Shown here in pieces: positions 1 through 7,125 of a stretch of DNA of 64,000 bases; the stretch's first letter is position 1, and each line of letters begins with the position of its first letter. Both the position numbers and the translations under genes were made by a program. Below the pieces are notes generated by a model that did not search any database, was not told the DNA's origin, and saw only the letters and a list, made by a program, of their open reading frames with translations. The stretch covers positions 62,001 to 126,000 of the forward strand of contig NZ_MRYI01000016.1 in NCBI RefSeq assembly GCF_002260525.1, read 5' to 3'. Origin of the DNA: Hahella sp. CCB-MM4. GTDB lineage: Bacteria; Pseudomonadota; Gammaproteobacteria; Pseudomonadales; Oleiphilaceae.

Positions 1-2
1 CA

Positions 3-1769
3 CTGACCAGTGATCAAATCGATATCCTGCTACCGAGCCTGATTGATCAGTACGGCGATAAAAAAGTGTTTGGAGGCGGTATCTGGCCTCTGCCGAATAA
101 GCGTGAACAGGGACGGATCAAGTTCAGTACCTTCTATCATCGGGATTCAAGCAATCAATTGATTGTAAACACCTACTGGAACTCCCCGGAATCGCAAAAC
201 TATTATGAGCAGGTCTGGTACAAAAACGGTCAGAATGCGCCGCGTGGTGAGTGTGCCTGGGCGCCGGCATATAAGGATTCCGCGAGTACCGAAGCGCGTA
301 CCAACTGTGCCATGGGGATATACAAGAGCGGATCTTTCTATGGCGTATCGACCATCGATGTCACGCTGGGATTCTTCAACGATCTGGCCCAGGAAATGGA
401 GAAGAAGCTGAATGGCCAGATCCTGATTGTGGAGGATGATGGAAAGATACTTAACAACACCGGCGGAATATCGCGCGACCTGATCCTTGGAAACCTGTCG
501 GAAGTTCGTGCAGTTTCCACTTTTGCTGATCAAGTCAGTCGGGCGGTATCAAAGAAAACTTCCGGCGCTTATTTCCGCACGGATTTTGAGGATGAAAAAG
601 GTGTTGAACAGACGCTTTATGTCCTGAAAATGGAGGGCACCCCCTGGAGTCTGGCATTTGCCATACCTTCCTCTCTGCTCAATGTACAAACCGTCAACGT
701 GTTTAAAACCCTGGCAGGAATTCAGGTGCCCCTGGCTTTGTTGATCGTCGGATTCTGTTTCTTTTCCTTCCGTAAGCTCTCTATGCGACTGGAGTTCCTC
801 AAAGGAAAAATCAATCAACTATCGATGGGAAATGCGGATCTTACCGCGCGGGTGGACATCAATTCCAAGGATGAAGTCGGGGAGATCGGGGAGGCCGTTA
901 ATAAGTTTATCCAGTTCCTGCATGGCATGATGGTGTCAGTGTCCGGCTCCTGCCAGGAAATTTCAGGATATCTGGGAGAGGTGGAGCAGCAGATTGAGAA
1001 AAACCGGGAAGTCATCCGACGCCATTCAGACGAAACCGGTCAGGCGGTCGTGGCTATCACGGAAATGAGTGCTTCTGCCGAACACGTCGCGACTAATGCG
1101 GAAAATGCTGCAACGTTCACCCAGAATGTAAGCAATGAAGCCCTGGAATCCAAGCAAACGGTACAAGTAGCTTCCAGGAGTGTAGAGGATTTGCTGGAAG
1201 AGGTGGATAGCGCGGCAACCAGCGTTTCCAATATGAATGAAAATACCATTCAGATCGGCACGATTATCAAGGTCATCGGGGATATCGCAGAGCAAACCAA
1301 TCTGCTGGCACTGAATGCCGCTATTGAAGCAGCGCGGGCCGGTGAGCAGGGTCGGGGGTTCGCGGTAGTCGCCGATGAGGTCAGGAACCTTGCTGCCCGG
1401 ACCCAGACCAGTACGGAAGAAATCAACGGCATGCTGATGAAACTGGAAGCGGGTGTGGGCTCGGTGGTGGAGTCCATGGATAAAACCAAAAACAGCTGTC
1501 ACTCCGCTGCGGATAATACCCGTAAGGTGAATTCCCGACTGGATTCCATGGCGGAATCTGTTTCTGAGATAAATGAGCTCAGTCTTCAGATCGCCAGCTC
1601 AGCCAATGAGCAGAGGACGGTCAGTGGGGAAATCAGTGAAATCATGAATCATATTGAATCGATTGTTCACGATATCAATGAAAGCGCGGAAGAAACGTCA
1701 AGAAACACTCATGCGCTATCGGAAGCCAACAGCGGCTTGGTGGCGATGGTCGGTAAATTCAAACTTTGA
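3..1769 (+). CDS. Methyl-accepting chemotaxis protein, 5' end outside the window
   Basis: Inner-membrane chemoreceptor that passes periplasmic signals to a CheA-CheW complex. The frame is open to the left edge, so the N terminus, first membrane helix and part of the sensor are missing; the GTG at 66 is not a credible start. The visible part begins in a periplasmic domain of dCache type, with a typical [17 protein letters not shown] stretch at about 320-380. A membrane helix ([13 protein letters not shown]) follows, then a HAMP linker and a long helical signalling domain. The conserved hairpin tip [20 protein letters not shown] lies at about 1282-1341. The C terminus GKFKL lacks an NWETF-like pentapeptide for CheR/CheB tethering. 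It stands apart from the che operon at 29.4-39.4 kb, which has no receptor of its own. The ligand cannot be read from the sequence. Confidence 0.95.
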   Translation: MTSDQIDILLPSLIDQYGDKKVFGGGIWPLPNKREQGRIKFSTFYHRDSSNQLIVNTYWNSPESQNYYEQVWYKNGQNAPRGECAWAPAYKDSASTEARTNCAMGIYKSGSFYGVSTIDVTLGFFNDLAQEMEKKLNGQILIVEDDGKILNNTGGISRDLILGNLSEVRAVSTFADQVSRAVSKKTSGAYFRTDFEDEKGVEQTLYVLKMEGTPWSLAFAIPSSLLNVQTVNVFKTLAGIQVPLALLIVGFCFFSFRKLSMRLEFLKGKINQLSMGNADLTARVDINSKDEVGEIGEAVNKFIQFLHGMMVSVSGSCQEISGYLGEVEQQIEKNREVIRRHSDETGQAVVAITEMSASAEHVATNAENAATFTQNVSNEALESKQTVQVASRSVEDLLEEVDSAATSVSNMNENTIQIGTIIKVIGDIAEQTNLLALNAAIEAARAGEQGRGFAVVADEVRNLAARTQTSTEEINGMLMKLEAGVGSVVESMDKTKNSCHSAADNTRKVNSRLDSMAESVSEINELSLQIASSANEQRTVSGEISEIMNHIESIVHDINESAEETSRNTHALSEANSGLVAMVGKFKL

Positions 1770-1783
1770 TTCGATAGTCTGAT

Positions 1784-1823
1784 CCCTTGGGAACTATGCT
1801 GCTGCAGAACATGTTCCCAAGGG
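1784..1823. terminator. Inverted repeat between convergent genes, possible two-way terminator
   Basis: Perfect 11-bp arms (CCCTTGGGAAC at 1784-1794 and GTTCCCAAGGG at 1813-1823) with an 18-nt loop lie between the convergent chemoreceptor and yeeN stops. There is no clear T run on either side, so termination is inferred from position and symmetry. Confidence 0.5.
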
Positions 1824-1840
1824 GCGGAAAAATGCGATCG

Positions 1841-2557
1841 TTAAACTTCAGCGTTGTGGTAGACGTTTTGCACGTCATCCAGATCGTTCAGCATATCCAG
1901 AAACTTCTCGAACATTTCCAGATCTTCGCCTGCAATCGGAGTAGTGGTTTGTGGGAGGAACTGAATTTCATCCACGTCAAAATCGATCTCACCGAAAGCG
2001 TCGAGTAACGCCTGCTTGGCTTTGAAGTATTCAGTGTGGGGAGTGAACACGGTGACTTTGCCGTCTTCAACTTCGATGTCTGTGACGTCCACATCAGCTC
2101 CCAGGAGAGCTTCCAGTGTGGCTTCTTCATCATCACCGGCAAAGGCCAGAATGGCGCAATGATCGAACATATGGCTGACACTGCCCTGAGTGCCGATCTT
2201 GCACTTGGTTTTGGTGAAGCAGAGACGAACATCGCCAAAGGTACGGTTGGGATTGTCTGTCAAACAGTCAACAATCACCATGCAGTTACCGGGACCGAAG
2301 CCTTCGTAACGGGCAGGAGAAAAATCTTCACCGCCGGCACCTGATGCCTTATCAAGTGCTTTATCAATGACATGGGTCGGAACCTGATCTTTTTTAGCCT
2401 TGTCAATCAGGCCACGCAGAGCCAGGTTGCCCGCCGGGTCAGTCCCGCCGGATTTTGCACAAACATAAATTTCACGACCGTATTTACTATAAACCTTGGT
2501 CTTGGCCGCAGCCGTTTTGGCCATGGATTCTTTGCGGTTTTGGAAGGCTCTGCCCAT
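1841..2557 (-). CDS. yeeN: YebC/PmpR-family protein, YeeN type
   Basis: Cytoplasmic protein of the YebC/PmpR (TACO1) family, whose members have been described as DNA-binding regulators and, more recently, as factors helping ribosomes through proline-rich stretches. It is 238 residues, the usual family length. Family marks are visible: [39 protein letters not shown] and a C-terminal DDVQNVYHN. Agreement with E. coli YeeN seems closer than with YebC, because it starts MGRAFQNRK and has the YeeN-like [15 protein letters not shown] segment. I chose the ATG at 2557 over the GTG just before it, since it gives the family's MGR start and lies about 7 nt after AGGA. It is a single gene facing the chemoreceptor. 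Confidence 0.92.
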   Translation of the reverse strand: MGRAFQNRKESMAKTAAAKTKVYSKYGREIYVCAKSGGTDPAGNLALRGLIDKAKKDQVPTHVIDKALDKASGAGGEDFSPARYEGFGPGNCMVIVDCLTDNPNRTFGDVRLCFTKTKCKIGTQGSVSHMFDHCAILAFAGDDEEATLEALLGADVDVTDIEVEDGKVTVFTPHTEYFKAKQALLDAFGEIDFDVDEIQFLPQTTTPIAGEDLEMFEKFLDMLNDLDDVQNVYHNAEV

Positions 2558-2880
2558 CACGCTGTCCTGTTACTGGTGTTAAAAGGCCGGATTTTACAGA
2601 TAAGTGGGGGGCTCTGGGTAGTTTTATGTGCAAAATTAAATCAAAGTTTGTTGGGCGGAGTCTGTGTCTCAGATTTGGCGGACATGGCGCTATAGTATGA
2701 AATGTCATTTTTCTTCCACTAAAACTTTTACGAAAACGGAGTTGCTTCCGGCTTTCTAGTCTATTTGAGCTATAGGGATAAATATTGGGTTCAGCTAAAA
2801 ACTAATCACTTCAGATTAATATTCCACACAAACACAACGGATTTCGGTGGCATTGAAGCCTACCGACAAAGGGAGACAAT
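2558..2880. other. Spacer at the start of the AT-rich accessory stretch
   Basis: No convincing gene. It must carry the yeeN promoter and that of the small + strand genes that follow, but no hexamer pair stands out. The sequence becomes clearly AT-rich from about 2690. A good ribosome binding site, AAGGGAG, ends 6 nt before the ATG at 2881. Confidence 0.5.
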
Positions 2881-3321
2881 ATGAAAGCAAGTGAACTTAC
2901 TTTCAGTAAAGTTGAAGCACAAAGTTATCTGAAGCGAAACCGCCGATCTGATCAAATCTACATGTACAGGTTTGACGTAGATGTGGTATTTCGAAAAGGC
3001 AAGCTTGATGATGAGCAGATCGGTAAAGTTAGATATAAGGAAGATAGCCGGCCACAGAAAATTCGAAATAAGCACACAGGAAGAGAAACTGATAAAAAGA
3101 ACGACATCGTGACTTTTAAAATTCAAGGTAAAAACGACTGCTGGTGGATTATTACAAAAGGAGCTGAAATTGCTGACGGACTAGTTATAGCTAAAGATAT
3201 GTTTAAAGACAGCGAAGGTAATACCCACTATTCAGTGGAACCAGACCGAGATATGTTGCTGTCTGAGTATATAGAGAAATTAAATGAGCTTAAAAAACAT
3301 ATGAGGCAAAAGGATTTTTAA
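2881..3321 (+). CDS. Hypothetical protein, 146 residues
   Basis: No family recognised. It is lysine-rich and charged, without signal peptide or membrane helix, so probably cytoplasmic. The middle reads like a mixed beta fold (DIVTFKIQ, DCWWIITKGAEIADGLVIA) and the end is a basic helix (EKLNELKKHMRQKDF). AAGGGAG before the ATG supports the start. A 73-residue acidic ORF begins 1 nt after the stop, so the two are almost surely co-translated. Low GC and the orphan setting suggest acquired DNA. A toxin/antitoxin or effector/immunity role is possible from the layout alone; nothing in the sequence proves it. Confidence 0.7.
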   Translation: MKASELTFSKVEAQSYLKRNRRSDQIYMYRFDVDVVFRKGKLDDEQIGKVRYKEDSRPQKIRNKHTGRETDKKNDIVTFKIQGKNDCWWIITKGAEIADGLVIAKDMFKDSEGNTHYSVEPDRDMLLSEYIEKLNELKKHMRQKDF

Positions 3322-3322
3322 T

Positions 3323-3544
3323 ATGGCTTTCAGCTATAAAGATCTTACTTATATTCGTGCAGCACTCCAAAATTATGAAGTATCTCTTTCTGAGGTTTCA
3401 GAGGACGAATGTGAAGAAGATGAATTTTCAGAAATTCAGGATGATATACAGTACATAGAGCGCTTGCTCGGACTTATAGAACATAAGATCAAGGAATACG
3501 ATTCCTCAGGTCCTAGCTTGAGTTCAGTGAAACGCCGCACCTAA
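3323..3544 (+). CDS. Small acidic hypothetical protein, 73 residues
   Basis: No family recognised. It is probably two or three helices with a strongly acidic centre (SEVSEDECEEDEFSEIQDD) and a short basic tail (SVKRRT). The ATG lies 1 nt beyond the stop of the preceding gene, which suggests coupled translation and a physical partnership with that lysine-rich protein. Small acidic partners of basic proteins are often antitoxins, immunity proteins or chaperones; that reading is inference. Confidence 0.6.
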   Translation: MAFSYKDLTYIRAALQNYEVSLSEVSEDECEEDEFSEIQDDIQYIERLLGLIEHKIKEYDSSGPSLSSVKRRT

Positions 3545-3636
3545 GCGGTTTATAATTGACATGAATGCAATGATAGAACCTCTATTTGACACAACTTACG
3601 CTTGTTGTGCCTGACTTCGTAATTGGTAATATCTTG

Positions 3637-4044
3637 GTGATCCAACGTTATTTTACGCTTCTCATGAGCTGTCTAAGCATATTAGGCTGCACTGATTCTG
3701 GTCTCTCCCCAGACTGTGCTTTTGCTACTGATACAGTGTCGATCATTGATCTAAGGAGGGTTGGCAATCAAAGCTATGCTTTAGTTCATCGTATTAGCGG
3801 TTGGCACGACAAAATTGAGAGCTTTGAACTCTATAATGTTGAACCGGTGTTTGATAGTTGTGGTAATAGTTTGGTAGCGCTTTTGTATAGAGAGTCAGTA
3901 GATGATAAGGATGCAAATAACAACGATCAGTATATCGCTCATATATTCATAGAGCCGCCTGGAAGGATTATTTTTGACTACGTTCAAGGTGAAATTCCAA
4001 AGCCAGATTATTATCGTTCACTACGGTTAGAGTTAAAAGACTAG
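3637..4044 (+). CDS. Putative small lipoprotein
   Basis: No family recognised. The open frame reaches back to 3586, but a start at GTG 3637 (or TTG 3634) gives a plausible lipoprotein signal: a short start with one Arg, a hydrophobic core (YFTLLMSCLSIL) and a Gly-Cys lipobox, with Cys at about residue 18. The mature part is about 118 residues of mixed beta character and two more Cys (PDCAF, DSCGN). No strong Shine-Dalgarno sequence precedes either start, so the start is uncertain. AT-rich like its neighbours. Confidence 0.5.
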   Translation: MIQRYFTLLMSCLSILGCTDSGLSPDCAFATDTVSIIDLRRVGNQSYALVHRISGWHDKIESFELYNVEPVFDSCGNSLVALLYRESVDDKDANNNDQYIAHIFIEPPGRIIFDYVQGEIPKPDYYRSLRLELKD

Positions 4045-4128
4045 TTCGCGTCGGTATACTCTTGGCCGGATAGAAGTCTAAGTGCTACAGAGTGGTGCTG
4101 CATGCTCTTAATCATCTAGGAGTAATTT

Positions 4129-4524
4129 ATGGTAATTACCGGTGAGTGCTTCTGCGGGGACATAAAGTACAAGATTGTGGGAGCCTTAAAAGATGCCCGA
4201 TCATGTCACTGTTCACGGTGTCGCAAAGCATTCAGTTCACAAGCTTCGGCATATGCACTGGTTGATCCCAAAGACTTCAAGTGGTTGCAAGGCGAAGAGA
4301 ATTTAATCAGCTATGAGTCTCAAGCAGGTTTTGGGCTGAAGTTTTGCCGTAAATGTGGTTCAACTCTATGCGGCACGTACCAGGGGCAAGTTCATGGTGT
4401 GACGCTTGGGTGCTTAAACGAAGACCCTGAAATTGAGATCGGCTATCATATTTATGTGAACTCAAAAGCTTCTTGGGAAGTTATTCCAGAAGGGGTTAAA
4501 ACCTTTGCCGAAGGTGTGGAGTAA
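4129..4524 (+). CDS. GFA-family (CENP-V) zinc protein
   Basis: Member of the GFA/CENP-V fold family, named after the glutathione-dependent formaldehyde-activating enzyme; most members have no proven reaction and bind zinc through conserved Cys. It is 131 residues with the family's cysteines in order: CFCG near residue 7, CHCSRCRKAF near 27, FCRKCGS near 73. The WEVIPEGVKTF end is also typical. CTAGGAG about 6 nt before the ATG supports the start. It sits in the AT-rich orphan cluster, 24 nt before a DUF4288-like gene. Confidence 0.88.
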   Translation: MVITGECFCGDIKYKIVGALKDARSCHCSRCRKAFSSQASAYALVDPKDFKWLQGEENLISYESQAGFGLKFCRKCGSTLCGTYQGQVHGVTLGCLNEDPEIEIGYHIYVNSKASWEVIPEGVKTFAEGVE

Positions 4525-4548
4525 AAATGAAACAAAATTGGATGAATT

Positions 4549-4863
4549 ATGGAATGGTACGGAGTCAGAAGCCTTTTTCACTTCGGTATTAATTCAAAAG
4601 GCATCAATGTATTTGAGGAAAGAGTGGTCGTCTTTAGAGCGAACTCATTTGAGGAGGCCCATAGAAAAGCCGAGCTTGAAGCCGAGGCATATGCAAAAGA
4701 CGGCGAATTTGAGCTTCATCAGGAACAGCTTGCATATAAGCAGGATGGAGAGCCACTTGTTGATGGTTACGAAGTTTGGTCAGAACTGTACGAGGCAGAT
4801 ATGAGTCTTAATGATTTCTATCGGGAGCGGTATGAAAAATTTACTTACCACCCTGAAAACTAG
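4549..4863 (+). CDS. DUF4288-like small protein
   Basis: 104 residues matching what I know of the DUF4288 family: an N-terminal WYGVRSLFHF strand, then a conserved Glu-rich EERVVVFRANSFEEAHRKAE segment and a charged C terminus. No function is established for the family. The ATG is the only possible in-frame start after a TGA 6 nt upstream. It is probably co-transcribed with the GFA gene. Confidence 0.65.
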   Translation: MEWYGVRSLFHFGINSKGINVFEERVVVFRANSFEEAHRKAELEAEAYAKDGEFELHQEQLAYKQDGEPLVDGYEVWSELYEADMSLNDFYRERYEKFTYHPEN

Positions 4864-5010
4864 TAACTGATCGTGCTGGTGTAGAGCTTCAGGACTTAAA
4901 ACAAAACAGTAAACACAGGATGCAGTCCCTCGTCTGAAAGCAACACTCCTGCTTGATAAGGTTTGAACACCTTGCCTTTTTCTCCTTTGAAACGATTGGT
5001 CACAACTGTA

Positions 5011-5361
5011 ATGAAGAAACTCATTTTCATACTTAGCACTCTTTTATTAGTCTCAAATGTCTTTTGGATATACCAATTCGTTGATACCAGTATTGCTATT
5101 TCCTATCAGGACCAAGAATTACGTAAACTTGAAGAAACACAAAAACAGTTAATGGCTGTCATGCCTGAACTCGCTAAAAAGCTGACCAAAGCAGAAATTG
5201 TCACTGTGGCGAGCAAATATTCAGATGAGGAGCCATTTGAAAAGGATGGTTGTACTTGGGTTGGAGGGATAGGACTCAAGTTTACAGACGATGGCAATTT
5301 ACACTCAATTTCTCCGTTGTGGTCATATGGAGAGGAAGATCCATGTCATCCAGCCTTCTAG
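5011..5361 (+). CDS. Membrane-anchored hypothetical protein
   Basis: I chose the ATG at 5011 rather than a TTG 48 nt upstream because it starts a clean signal anchor (MKKLIFILSTLLLVSNVFWIY). A coiled-coil-like segment follows (QELRKLEETQKQLMAVM), then a small domain with two Cys near the end (DGCTW, DPCHP) that may form a disulphide outside the membrane. 116 residues, no family recognised. Its stop overlaps by 3 nt the end of a degenerate frame on the opposite strand. Confidence 0.6.
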   Translation: MKKLIFILSTLLLVSNVFWIYQFVDTSIAISYQDQELRKLEETQKQLMAVMPELAKKLTKAEIVTVASKYSDEEPFEKDGCTWVGGIGLKFTDDGNLHSISPLWSYGEEDPCHPAF

Positions 5362-5600
5362 CTGACCAAATAATTACCCACCCCTTCGTCTGATCGTAAT
5401 ACCTTCATAGCCTCTTGGAAGGCTCTATTGATCCTAGGATCATTCTTTGGTGAATATAGCCAGCCAATGCATAACTTTAAGCTCTGTGCCTCTAATAGAG
5501 AGAACATTCCTGGCGGAGCTTTATAGGCTGTAGAGGAATGTCTTGTTTGGAAGTAGGTTGACGTTAAGGCAGAATTACCGGCCGCTACTTCAGGCGTTAT
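5358..5600 (-). pseudogene. Possible remnant of a family-3 solute-binding protein
   Basis: The - strand frame reads like the C-terminal end of an SBP_bac_3 periplasmic amino-acid-binding protein: EVAAGNSALTSTYFQT, then a LYSPKNDPRINRAFQEAM type helix and VLRSDEGV before the stop. In that family the last helix has a similar 'DPRL-AFN-AL-LRADG' pattern. The frame has no start, RBS or N-terminal domain, and its upstream part is antisense to the next gene, so it would be a decayed fragment. Resemblance was judged by eye only. Confidence 0.3.
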
Positions 5601-5616
5601 GTTCGGGAGGAATCCA

Positions 5617-5958
5617 GTGAGTAGGGAATATACGGAGAATTTGGAAGAAATCGCTACATATGGTTTTGAATCGATTGATCCTGATGAAACAGTAGAGGTC
5701 AATTTGAAAGATCTAATGTATGTTTTCTCCACGCTGCAGGAATACCAAAGGTTTCTCCATCAGCCTTTGCACTATAAGACACTAGAGGATGTTCATCGAT
5801 TTCTTGGTTCGGTAAGTGGTAACGCTGGTTTTAAATTGTTACACACTTCGATTCACGAGAAAATTCAGAGCATGATGCCTGAACATATTAACGATAAATT
5901 TGATAATGGTGATTTTGATTCTCCAAAATTGCCTTTTTATTGCAATGACAACAGGTAA
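5617..5958 (+). CDS. Hypothetical protein, perhaps truncated by an in-frame stop
   Basis: No family recognised. An ATG lies at 5599, but GGGAGG at 5602-5607 is correctly placed for the GTG at 5617 and falls inside the longer version, so I take GTG. The product has 113 residues, acidic at the start (ENLEEIATYGFESIDPDETVE) and helical later, soluble. The frame stays open for 64 codons after the TAA at 5956-5958, so this may be the front part of a longer protein. Confidence 0.55.
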   Translation: MSREYTENLEEIATYGFESIDPDETVEVNLKDLMYVFSTLQEYQRFLHQPLHYKTLEDVHRFLGSVSGNAGFKLLHTSIHEKIQSMMPEHINDKFDNGDFDSPKLPFYCNDNR

Positions 5959-6153
5959 AACATAACAAAACGGGAAGCACTGAGAATTCGTGACAGGATC
6001 ATATTTCAGGCGTCGGATGCAATTGTGCTGCTTGAAAGAGTGACCTTGAAATATTTTGATAGGAGCGAGAAGACAAGGCATGTAAGAGGATATGTAAAAA
6101 CAATGAGGGAGATAGCGGACCAGGTTATTTCCACAATGTGTCAAAAACATTGA
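5959..6153 (+). pseudogene. In-frame continuation beyond the stop of the preceding gene
   Basis: Directly after the TAA the same frame stays open to a TGA at 6151-6153. The translation looks protein-like and helical (EALRIRDRIIFQASDAIVLLERV and a later YVKTMREIADQV). No start with a good RBS is visible. Two readings fit: a nonsense mutation split one gene of about 178 codons, or the frame is open by chance in AT-rich DNA. Confidence 0.35.
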
Positions 6154-6293
6154 TCAGATGATGGGGATGGTCATGTCGACTGTTGTCCCATAGAACATAA
6201 GAGAAATTTATTTTTTTAGGGCCAGGCCCTGGCTTAGTTGAACGCAGTGATTACGTGACGCGTATACTGGACTGAATACAGGGAGGGGCAAGG

Positions 6294-6746
6294 ATGTCGG
6301 AATACCAAGATATGAAGAGATACATAAAATTATTACTTTTGGCTTTCGTTTCTCAATGGACATGGGCCGACTGCATTGAGCTAAACGGGAGCCAGTATTG
6401 TGGTAAAGGGGAATGCGTAGAGCTTAATGGTAGCGCATATTGCTCGGATAATAATGGCGGGCAGGCGCGAATCCATAATGGTGCGCCAGTGTGCGGTGCA
6501 GGAAAATGTCTGGAGAAAGATGGGAATATATATTGTTCTTCGTATCCCGGAGGAGGGATCATCGAAAACAATAGCTCATTATGGTCTGGTCCTGGCGAGT
6601 GCCTGGTACATAATGGAAACGCGTACTGTGCCAAAGAGCCCTCGGGCCGATGCTTTATTCATCAAGGTTCTGTCAAATGCCAGGGTGGCTGGGTTCGGGA
6701 AAAGCCTGAGAGAGCAATGCGCTGTGAGAGAGCTGTGAAGCTATAA
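6294..6746 (+). CDS. Secreted cysteine-rich repeat protein
   Basis: Probably exported: after a short lead the protein has a signal peptide (MKRYIKLLLLAFVSQWTWA) followed at once by the mature DC. The mature part is built from about six copies of a 10-residue motif C-x4-G-x2-[YVK]-C (CIELNGSQYC, CVELNGSAYC, then more divergent copies such as CLEKDGNIYC and CLVHNGNAYC), joined by short Gly-rich linkers. Paired Cys at each end of a motif suggest small disulphide loops. A GGGAGG box 7 nt before the ATG at 6294 supports this start; the ATG at 6312 is the alternative. No family recognised. Confidence 0.65.
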   Translation: MSEYQDMKRYIKLLLLAFVSQWTWADCIELNGSQYCGKGECVELNGSAYCSDNNGGQARIHNGAPVCGAGKCLEKDGNIYCSSYPGGGIIENNSSLWSGPGECLVHNGNAYCAKEPSGRCFIHQGSVKCQGGWVREKPERAMRCERAVKL

Positions 6747-7125
6747 AATGTCAAACCCGCAGCAGGAAAGTCTGCTTCGATAGATGTCCAGCCGCGTTTT
6801 GGTAGCGTTATGTACTCAAAGCCTCAGGGTTTAGGACCACGACCATAGTGCCTCATAGTGTGTAGGCCACTCCCAGAGTTCGAGCTTGCGTGCTCGGACT
6901 CTGGGGCCAGGAGTCTCACAATATGGGCCCCGGATATTTCCCAACACTTCTCCCCCATTCGGACAAGTCCCTCAGCAAATTGGGTGATTGACCTTTACTA
7001 CCCATCTCCATAAGAATTTTAACGACGTCTGAAGTAATGGATGCACAGAAAGGCGTCAGGCCAACCATAGACGGAAGCCTGGTTACCGGCTTTGGATGAC
7101 AGTCACTAATGCACAGGGAATCACT
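6747..7125. other. Spacer between the orphan cluster and the cellulase gene
   Basis: No gene on the + strand. It holds a strong hairpin at 6872-6905 (14-bp arms around CCCAGAGTTCGAGC with one G-U pair, 6-nt loop, no T run) and a short ankyrin-like frame on the - strand at 6916-7068. The cellulase promoter must lie here but was not identified. Confidence 0.5.
6916..7068 (-). pseudogene. Ankyrin-repeat-like fragment
   Basis: A 50-codon frame from ATG at 7068 to TGA at 6916 contains GLTPFCASITSDVVKILMEM, close to the ankyrin pattern G-x-TPLHxA...VVxLLLxxG but two residues short. The frame is open upstream to about 7130 without a good start. There is no RBS, so it is probably a decayed remnant or a chance likeness. 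Confidence 0.25.

Noticed and set aside
6215-6235. Palindrome AGGGCCAGGCCCT next to a T run as a terminator
   Set aside because: The T run precedes the palindrome on the + strand and gives an A run on the - strand, so it fits a terminator in neither direction.
2881-6300. Integron-like cassette array (same-strand small orphan genes)
   Set aside because: No pairs of RYYYAAC and GTTRRRY core sites with inner inverted repeats were found in the gaps; GCGTTATG near 5590 is only a half-likeness. One gap is 1 nt and another 24 nt, too short for attC.
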